Assembly (NCBI GenBank): GCA_026004675.1 | Contig: BPJP01000006.1 | Coordinates: 248,001-312,000, forward strand | Length of the DNA stretch: 64,000 bases | Reading direction: 5' to 3' | Origin: Gemmatales bacterium | GTDB taxonomy: Bacteria > Planctomycetota > Planctomycetia > Gemmatales > Gemmataceae | In this document: piece after piece, positions 55,297 through 64,000 of the stretch | Layout: every line of letters begins with the position of its first letter | Position numbering within the stretch: the stretch's first letter is position 1 | The notes under the pieces: model-generated | Told to the model about the DNA's origin: nothing | Databases searched by the model: none | The model's input: the letters and a program-made list of their open reading frames with translations, nothing else | Made by a program: the position numbers and the translations under genes

Positions 55297-57069
55297 TTAG
55301 ATGATCTGATCAAAAAAACCCCGGTGGCGTGCCCGTCCCAGTGCCGAAACAGTATATACCACTGGATACAACAATTCGAAATACCACAATTTGGCGAAAT
55401 AAAAGCCGATCGGCGCAGGCTGGAAGGCCTCACCGCTTTCAACCGCCTCGATCAGCCAATGCAATCCCCGATTCGCGGCTTCTCGGCCTTTTTCTCCCGC
55501 ATCGACCAGGATTTCGACGGCCAAAGCAGTTTCCTCAGGAGTGGAACAGATGTCGACGTCTCCTCCCCAACCGCCGTCTGGATTCTGGATGCTCAGCAGC
55601 CAATCGAGACCACGCTGTGCAGGAGAAGAGTCGATGATACCCAAATCCCGGTACGCAGCCAGGACGCGAGCCGTGCCGTAGGTGGGGTTTTCGTCGCCAG
55701 GCGCGAACTGATTGCCAAACCATAAGGGCAACCAGGAACCGTTCGCACGCTGGGTCCTTGCCAGATAAGCCAATCCCTTCTTGACTGGGCGCGGATGGGA
55801 CGAACCACTGATGTGCAACGCTCTTAGGGCATGTGCCGTCAAATCCGGGCCACTTCGATCAAAGGGAAGTGCACCCCACCCGCGACAAAAAGTCGGCCAG
55901 CCGCCGTCGCGGTTTTGGAGATCAACCAGCCACCGAACTCCCTGATTCACTGCCTCCTGGACTCGTGGCGATTCCGGATCAAGGTGACATAAAGCCAAGA
56001 TGGCACCTGGGGTGTCGTCAGCATCCGGCACACTGCCAGGAAGGTCCGTCCAGCCCCAACCGCCAGGCTCGGCACCTGTATAGGGATGACGTTCGCGAAA
56101 CTGCTGGCCAAGCAACCAGTCACGAACAGACTCCTTCTTTTCCAAGCGACCCAAATCTCCTGCCGCGGCTAGTGCGTTGACAGCAAGTGTGGTCACCCAG
56201 GTCGCTAGATTGGTGTCGATCGGCCAACTGCCGTCGGGTCTGACCGAGTTCAACAGGAATCGAACCCCCTGTTGCACTACCGGATGATTAGCCTGGCCAG
56301 AGCCAACCAAACTCATCACGACGAAACTCGTCAAGGGGGTGGCTTCGAGGAAACCGCCACTAGAGGGTTGAATGTTTTGCAGGACGCGAAGGCTCGGCGG
56401 AACCGCCATCCGCCGAACCATACGCCATGCGAAATTCGGCGGGCGATGATGAAAGATCACTTGGCCAACGGCGATTAACGCCGGCAACGCATAACTGACA
56501 ACGGGCAAACGGAAGAAGCGATACCACGATTGCGGAAAACACGCCAGTTCAAACGGCAGCGGCGTAACTTCTCGCCAAGGCAAAAAACCGGCCAGAGCAC
56601 AATTCATCAGAATCGGCACCGCAAACGTTCGATCCTTCCCGTAGCGGGATCGGATGGCCTCCGCTTGTTGCTGGACAGTTTGGCCGCAATGCTTTCGCAG
56701 ATAGTGCTCGAGGCGATTGGCAACGTCGGCGAAGCGAGAACCACCCGTAAGACAAAATGCCGCCTTGACCAGCATGCTGGTCGAAATGTTACTTATGCTT
56801 TTCGTCGTATCGCCCCAGCCGCCGTCCTCATTTTGATGTTCCGCCAGCCAGCGCAATCCGTTTTCGACAAGTGCTTCGAACTGGGGACGGTGCTGCTGAA
56901 AGCACGGCTCCAGGCTGCAAAGATGAAGGGCACTGACGGCGGTAGCCGTCGAAAGGGCCGACGTCGATAACTCGCCAGTCCAATAACCCGCTTCTTTCCG
57001 CCATGCCAGTAATTCCTCAAAGGCTCTGTCATAGGCGTTCTCGAGCCGTTGGCGATCGACCGGCGGCAT
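55297..57069 (-). CDS. shc: Squalene-hopene cyclase
   Basis: 590 residues, shorter than the usual ~630-660. The catalytic acid motif DxDD is present (DADD, 349-352), and multiple QW-type repeats (for example EHQNEDGGWGD, DLQNRDGGWPTF, SIQNPDGGWGGD) support an alpha-alpha barrel terpene cyclase. The enzyme turns squalene into hopene at the membrane, first step of hopanoid synthesis. Membrane-associated rather than secreted. The HpnG-like gene at 45472 may act later in the same pathway; no squalene synthase is in the window. Confidence 0.93.
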   Translation of the reverse strand: MPPVDRQRLENAYDRAFEELLAWRKEAGYWTGELSTSALSTATAVSALHLCSLEPCFQQHRPQFEALVENGLRWLAEHQNEDGGWGDTTKSISNISTSMLVKAAFCLTGGSRFADVANRLEHYLRKHCGQTVQQQAEAIRSRYGKDRTFAVPILMNCALAGFLPWREVTPLPFELACFPQSWYRFFRLPVVSYALPALIAVGQVIFHHRPPNFAWRMVRRMAVPPSLRVLQNIQPSSGGFLEATPLTSFVVMSLVGSGQANHPVVQQGVRFLLNSVRPDGSWPIDTNLATWVTTLAVNALAAAGDLGRLEKKESVRDWLLGQQFRERHPYTGAEPGGWGWTDLPGSVPDADDTPGAILALCHLDPESPRVQEAVNQGVRWLVDLQNRDGGWPTFCRGWGALPFDRSGPDLTAHALRALHISGSSHPRPVKKGLAYLARTQRANGSWLPLWFGNQFAPGDENPTYGTARVLAAYRDLGIIDSSPAQRGLDWLLSIQNPDGGWGGDVDICSTPEETALAVEILVDAGEKGREAANRGLHWLIEAVESGEAFQPAPIGFYFAKLWYFELLYPVVYTVSALGRARHRGFFDQII

Positions 57070-57181
57070 GATGGTTGGTTACGCGCGTTTTTTCCGAGCC
57101 AGACGATGGCAGACCAAAAAGGCGGCAACGAAACCATTGCCGCCATACGAAACTGTTATCCACGATTGACCTGCGAACGGA

Positions 57182-58594
57182 TCAGATATCGAAGTAAAGG
57201 GCGAATTCATAGGGATGCGGACGCAGGCGAATGGCGTCGGCTTCTTTTTCCCGCTTGTACCAGATCCAGGTGCTGATAACGTCTTTGGTAAAGACATCGC
57301 CTTGAAGCAGAAACTCGTGGTCTTTTTCGAGATTGTCCAAGGCTTCGTCGAGCGAACCGGGGGTCTTCGGAACTTTCGCCAGTTCTTCCGGTTCGAGATC
57401 GTAGATATCTTTGTCGAGCGGTTCGCCTGGCTTGATCTTGTTCTTGATGCCGTCGAGCATGGCCATGAGCATGGCGGCGAACGCCAGGTACGGGTTGGCC
57501 GATCCATCGGGACAACGGAATTCCAGGCGTTTCGATTTCGGGCTGGGAGAATAGACCGGGATGCGAATCGACGCCGAACGGTTTCGCCGGCTGTAGGCGA
57601 GGTTTACCGGTGCTTCATAACCGGGCACAAGACGCTTATAGCTATTGGTCGTCGGGTTCGTAATGGCACAAAGGGCAGGTGCGTGTTTCAACAATCCACC
57701 AATGGCGTGGAGGGCCATATCCGAAAGACCGGCATAGCCAGAGCCGGCATAGAGATTCTTGCCGTCCTTCCAGAGGGACGTGTGAATGTGGCAACCGGAA
57801 CCATTGTCGGCGAAAATCGGCTTGGGCATGAAGGTCGCCGTCTTGCCGTACCTCCTCGCCACATTCTTGACGATGTACTTGTACTTCAGCACATTGTCGG
57901 CCATTTCGACCAGCGGAGCGAACTTCATGTCGATTTCGCCCTGACCGCCGGTGGCGACTTCGTGGTGCTGTGCTTCGACTTTCAAACCGCACTGGATCAT
58001 GGTCAACATCATTTCCGTGCGGATGTCGTGCATCTGGTCGGAAGGCGGCACCGGGAAATACCCTTCCTTGTAGCGCAGCTTGTATCCGAGATTCGGTCCT
58101 TCTTCGCGTCCCGTGTTCCAGGCGCCTTCGATACTGTCGAGGAAGTAATAACCGCTGTTTTGCGTTTGATCGTAACGAACGTCGTCGAAAATGAAGAATT
58201 CAAGCTCCGGTCCGAAATAAGCGGTGTCGGCGATGCCGGTCGATTTCATGTAGTTGACGGCCTTTCGGGCCACGTTCCGCGGGTCGCGCGTGTAATCTTC
58301 TTTGGTCAACGGGTCTTGAATATTGCAAATCATCGTCAGCGTTGCTTCCTTGCAGAACGGATCGATGAAAGCGGTCTCCGGAACGGGCATGACGAGCATG
58401 TCCGATTCGTTGATCGCCTGCCACCCGCGAATGCTCGAACCGTCAAAACCAAGGCCTTCTTCAAAGACGGATTCTTCCAGCGCCTCGGCTGGAATGGTAA
58501 AGTGTTGCCAAAGGCCGGGAAAATCCATGAAACGCAAATCGACGGCTTTGATTTGCTTCTCGCGGATTAATGCCAAGACTTCTTTCGGTGACAC
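57182..58594 (-). CDS. glnA: Glutamine synthetase type I
   Basis: 470 residues from the GTG at 58594, chosen because of GGGAGGT with an 8-base spacing and because it gives the normal GSI length; the open frame extends to 58765. It makes glutamine from glutamate, ammonia and ATP. Motifs: [16 protein letters not shown], the [12 protein letters not shown] metal/ATP block, [11 protein letters not shown], and near the end a [18 protein letters not shown] region. The loop with [16 protein letters not shown] and the adenylylation-type region ([10 protein letters not shown]) are of the standard bacterial form. Confidence 0.97.
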   Translation of the reverse strand: MSPKEVLALIREKQIKAVDLRFMDFPGLWQHFTIPAEALEESVFEEGLGFDGSSIRGWQAINESDMLVMPVPETAFIDPFCKEATLTMICNIQDPLTKEDYTRDPRNVARKAVNYMKSTGIADTAYFGPELEFFIFDDVRYDQTQNSGYYFLDSIEGAWNTGREEGPNLGYKLRYKEGYFPVPPSDQMHDIRTEMMLTMIQCGLKVEAQHHEVATGGQGEIDMKFAPLVEMADNVLKYKYIVKNVARRYGKTATFMPKPIFADNGSGCHIHTSLWKDGKNLYAGSGYAGLSDMALHAIGGLLKHAPALCAITNPTTNSYKRLVPGYEAPVNLAYSRRNRSASIRIPVYSPSPKSKRLEFRCPDGSANPYLAFAAMLMAMLDGIKNKIKPGEPLDKDIYDLEPEELAKVPKTPGSLDEALDNLEKDHEFLLQGDVFTKDVISTWIWYKREKEADAIRLRPHPYEFALYFDI

Positions 58595-58747
58595 GGACGG
58601 CGACCTCCCACGTAGGCAGACCTGGCTCTCGTAAAATACCCTACAAGCCGGAACCGCTCCGGATGTTAGCAGTATTTTATAGGCGTGTAAAACCGATCGG
58701 CTATTCCAGCGCACGAAGTTTCGGCAAATAAAGGACTTTGGCGGGTG

Positions 58748-58799
58748 TAAAAACGCGACAAGCACAAACAGACCATTGAGCTATGGCTGTTTGTGCTTG
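58748..58799 (-). terminator. Rho-independent terminator after clpC
   Basis: A perfect 13-bp stem (CAAGCACAAACAG / CTGTTTGTGCTTG, 58759-58799) with a second inner CCAT/ATGG pair, followed on the minus strand by TCGCG and a run of five T (58752-58748). It lies just 30 bases after the clpC stop codon. Confidence 0.85.
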
Positions 58800-58828
58800 C
58801 CGTGAAATTCGCAGAAAAGAACGTTTGC

Positions 58829-61336
<2,508 letters not shown>

Positions 61337-61708
61337 GCTAGCCGTCTCCGCCTTTCCCGAATCCAACCGCTCAGCGTTGCCAAGCACGCGTTCGTCAACG
61401 TGGTGGCTCGATTTCGGAGGGCCAATACTTGACTAAACTGCTACTCATCTCTGCTTTTTCCGACATAGAGAGCACTTGCTGCCAATTTGCTTGACTTTCG
61501 TTCAATCAAGGCTCTCCCGATGTCATTCTATTTGCGATTTCGTTGCAAATCAAGCCAGCCGAAAAACCGGCAAAAACGACGTCCAACACCTTTACTTCCC
61601 GTTTTCGCGAATCGGTTTCGTTTTTCCCCGTCACTAAAGACGCGTTTGCAATCGGCGGCAGCCGCGCAGGCTATTTGGGCAACCTTTGCTAAGCTACCGG
61701 CAATCTCA
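61337..61708 (-). other. Intergenic stretch, nothing recognised
   Basis: About 370 bases between the ribD stop and the clpC start. It should hold the clpC promoter on the minus strand, but I see no convincing box pair. Open frames look random. Confidence 0.4.
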
Positions 61709-62827
61709 TCAGGCATTTCCCTTACCGGGTTTGCCGATTCGGCCGTGAATGACGATATCCTTCCCTCGTGCTTCGACGTTCCTGTCCTCGAGTTCTAAAG
61801 CGTCGGCAATCTGGGCGATGCCTTTGCCTCCGACCGCCGATTTGGCCTCCGTGCCGCCGATCAGTTTCGGGGCGACAAAGACGTGAACCTCGTCGATGGC
61901 CCGCGCGTCGAGGAAACTCCCGAAGACTTCCGCCCCTCCCTCGATGAGTATGTTTGTCAGTTTTCTCTTGCCTAGTTCTTCGAGTAGCGACGTGACATCA
62001 GGGCGATTGAACCGTGTGGAAAGGGACCATACTTCACATCCCAAACGGGTCAATGCGTCTTTTCGTTCAGCGGGGCAATCGGTAACGGCCAGCACGACAG
62101 GCGCTTCGTCGATCGTACGGATGAGCTGGGCGTTTTCCGGAATCCGCCCATGCGAATCGAGCACGATTCGCATGGGTACTCGAGCCCCTTTGGGTCGCGC
62201 GGTCAACAAGGGATCGTCCCTCAGGACCGTGCCAATGCCGACGACGATGGCATCCATTCGGCCGCGCAACTCGTGAACGACTCGCCTCGATTCTTCGCTG
62301 CTGATCCATTTGGAATCGCCCGCCGCGGTAGCGATCTTGCCGTCAAGCGACATCGCCCACTTGGCATGGACATAGGGCGTGCCGGTCTGAATGAGCTTGA
62401 AATAGGGGGCGTTCAATTGCCGAGCCTGCTCCGCGCACGTTCCTACATCGACACGGATACCGGCAGCACGCAATTGGTCGATGCCTTTGCCGGCCACTTG
62501 GGAAAAAGGATCGACCAGCGCCGCGACGACTCGGCGGATGCCGGCGGCAATGATGGCATCGGTACAGGGGGGCGTTTTGCCATGATGGCAGCAGGGCTCA
62601 AGGGTCACGTAAAGCGTCGCTCCCTGCGCCTTGGAGCCGGCTGCCTTCAGGGCGCCAACCTCGGCATGGGCTCCGCCAAATCGTTCGTGCCAGCCGATCC
62701 CCACCAATTCCCCGTCACGCACTACGATCGCGCCAACCAGGGGATTAGGCTCGACATAGCCCCGTCCCCTCTCCGCCAGCGCCAACGCCTGTGCCATCCA
62801 GAAAGCGTCTTTCCCCTCATCTGGCAT
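61709..62827 (-). CDS. ribD: Bifunctional riboflavin biosynthesis protein RibD
   Basis: 372 residues. The N-terminal deaminase domain has the zinc site HAEVGAL and PCCHHGKTPPC (about 54-90), and the C-terminal reductase domain has WAMSLDGKIA, DAIVVGIGTVLRDDP and ILIEGGAEVFGSF. The protein deaminates and then reduces the pyrimidine intermediates of riboflavin synthesis. Both halves are complete and the length is normal. No other rib gene is in the window. It is on the same strand as clpC, 372 bases upstream of it. Confidence 0.96.
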   Translation of the reverse strand: MPDEGKDAFWMAQALALAERGRGYVEPNPLVGAIVVRDGELVGIGWHERFGGAHAEVGALKAAGSKAQGATLYVTLEPCCHHGKTPPCTDAIIAAGIRRVVAALVDPFSQVAGKGIDQLRAAGIRVDVGTCAEQARQLNAPYFKLIQTGTPYVHAKWAMSLDGKIATAAGDSKWISSEESRRVVHELRGRMDAIVVGIGTVLRDDPLLTARPKGARVPMRIVLDSHGRIPENAQLIRTIDEAPVVLAVTDCPAERKDALTRLGCEVWSLSTRFNRPDVTSLLEELGKRKLTNILIEGGAEVFGSFLDARAIDEVHVFVAPKLIGGTEAKSAVGGKGIAQIADALELEDRNVEARGKDIVIHGRIGKPGKGNA

Positions 62828-63112
62828 GTTACGTCCACCTGCGGCAAATCGCCTCCCTCTCGAGACCGTGACGCATCGTGCGTCCTCCTATTGGCTATCA
62901 AGCAGTAGCCTTTTCACTATGCGTCAAAAGTCGGATATTGTCGAACATTTTGGCAAACGCCGGTCGCAAGAACCATTCGCGCTGAAGTGCGGATCGCGGC
63001 ACAATGCAACATTCCTGTCCCGCGACAGCGGCGAGATACGAAACGAATCCCTGGATCGCCGCTGGCGTGGACAGTATGATGAGTCCATCACGGTTATCGA
63101 GGCAAGCGAAAG

Positions 63113-64000
63113 ATGCAAACAGCCCGTTCCAACTGCGATGTTGCGGTGATCGGAGGTGGACCGGCAGGTTCGACCGCTGCCGCCATTTGTGCCCAAAACG
63201 GTCTGAAGGTTCGCCTCTTCGAGCGCGAACGTTTTCCCCCGTTTCCACATCGGCGAATCCCTCATGCCCGCCACGTATTGGACCTTTCGCCGACTGGGCG
63301 TATTGGATCAACTTAAAGGCAGTACCTTCGTCAAGAAATATAGTGTGCAATTTGCCAACGAATGGGGCAAGGAATCGCAGCCTTTTTATTTTTTCGAGGA
63401 TAATCCGCACGAATGTTCGCAAACGTGGCAGGTGCTGCGTAGCGAATTCGACCGCATGCTCCTGGAAAATGCACGCAAACATGGAGCCGAAGTGGTCGAA
63501 GGAACGCGCGTGCTCGATGTGCTATTTGCCGACGATCGCGCCTACGGCGTCCGCGTCCAGAATCCCGACGGCAGCAAAGAAGACATTATCGCCAAGGTGG
63601 TCGTCGATGCTAGCGGGCAAAGTTCGCTCATTGCCCAACGGTTGCAACTCAGGCAACCCGATCCCGTTTTGCGCAAAGCCTCCATCTGGACCTATTACAC
63701 TGGCGCCCAGCGCGATCCAGACCTGGACGAGGGAGCAACTCTTGTTTTGCGTACCGAACAACGCAAGGGGTGGTTCTGGTATTTGCCGCTGGCCAACGAC
63801 GTGGTCAGCGTCGGCGTCGTTTCTTCGATCGATTATTTGTTCCGTGATCGGGGCGACCACGAAACGATCTTCTATGAAGAAGTCGAACGTTGCCCGGCCG
63901 TGAAGAAACGCCTGGCGCCAGGAAAACGGACCGCAGGGTTTTATGCCACCAAAGATTTCTCCTACCGCTCGTCGCGCGCTGCCGGTCATGGCTGGGTTGT
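63113..64000 (+). pseudogene. FAD-dependent oxidoreductase (halogenase/geranylgeranyl-reductase-like), one +1 frame break, 3' end missing
   Basis: Starts at the ATG at 63113 with GAGGCAAGC before it. The N-terminus is a Rossmann motif (DVAVIGGGPAGSTAAA). As sequenced the frame breaks at the C run 63236-63240; deleting one C gives FPRFHIGESLMPATYW, the GESxxP motif of tryptophan-halogenase-like and geranylgeranyl-reductase-type flavoproteins, and the frame then stays open to the window edge (about 295 residues). The later DASGQSSLIAQRL and WFWYLPL segments fit that group. A biosynthetic role in tailoring is possible; substrate unknown. Confidence 0.8.

Noticed and set aside
57215-58570. Plus-strand frame of 451 codons opposite glnA
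   Set aside because: Antisense shadow of glutamine synthetase.

Overview
The window looks like a chromosomal segment of a planctomycete, most likely Gemmatales-like; this is inferred from gene content alone. The markers are two secreted formylglycine sulfatases, a DUF1549/DUF1553 plus DUF1501 pair, a PVC-type heme/HEAT protein, a TIGR03067 protein, two large Ser/Thr kinases, an LEPR-type secreted beta-helix protein and a squalene-hopene cyclase. Genes sit on both strands, are often secreted, and are only loosely grouped into operons.

Region by region. 1-3.3 kb (minus): metallopeptidase, FAD oxidoreductase, enolase-superfamily enzyme (cut by the window edge). 3.4-6.5 kb (plus): small lipoprotein, CbiL-like protein, HemF and a DUF4198 protein, with a 28-residue basic mini-gene on the minus strand behind a good promoter. 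6.6-10.3 kb: a ceramidase-like gene and its truncated duplicate bracket an AT-richer GH16/CBM6 glycosidase. 10.4-18 kb: HEAT protein, sulfatase, beta-lactamase-fold hydrolase, giant membrane-anchored PpiD-like protein. 18-20.6 kb: DNA topoisomerase I whose frame is broken five times, each explained by one extra base in a homopolymer.

20.7-28.2 kb is the accessory region. It holds a decayed TIGR03067 gene, an IS1182-like element (22-bp imperfect ends, TTAG target duplication) that cleanly splits a DNA glycosylase gene, several attC-like sites separating small minus-strand genes, two ~490-bp direct repeats that each carry the degraded C-terminus of an integron-integrase-like tyrosine recombinase, a phage terminase fragment, and a tRNA-Arg(CCG). 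I read this as the ruin of an integron/phage island next to a tRNA; no intact integrase is present.

28.4-37.3 kb returns to core-like genes: a protease-SirB1 fusion, then a plus-strand run (TIM-barrel epimerase, D-threonine-aldolase-like enzyme, GlpX, GlpF-type channel, cyclase) fitting small-molecule and three-carbon/sugar metabolism, then an M24 peptidase with two frame breaks. 37.4-52 kb: second sulfatase, kinase, FadR-type regulator with DUF1549/1553 and DUF1501 genes, a kinase overlapping an HpnG-like phosphorylase, a 54-bp tandem repeat, and the PVC heme protein. 52-64 kb: beta-helix surface protein, squalene-hopene cyclase, glutamine synthetase, ClpC (with a clear terminator), RibD, and an FAD enzyme that runs off the end and has one frame break.

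All eight frame breaks in three genes are +1 events at homopolymers, which points first to base-calling error and second to real decay. All gene names rest on motif recognition by eye; no database search was run.
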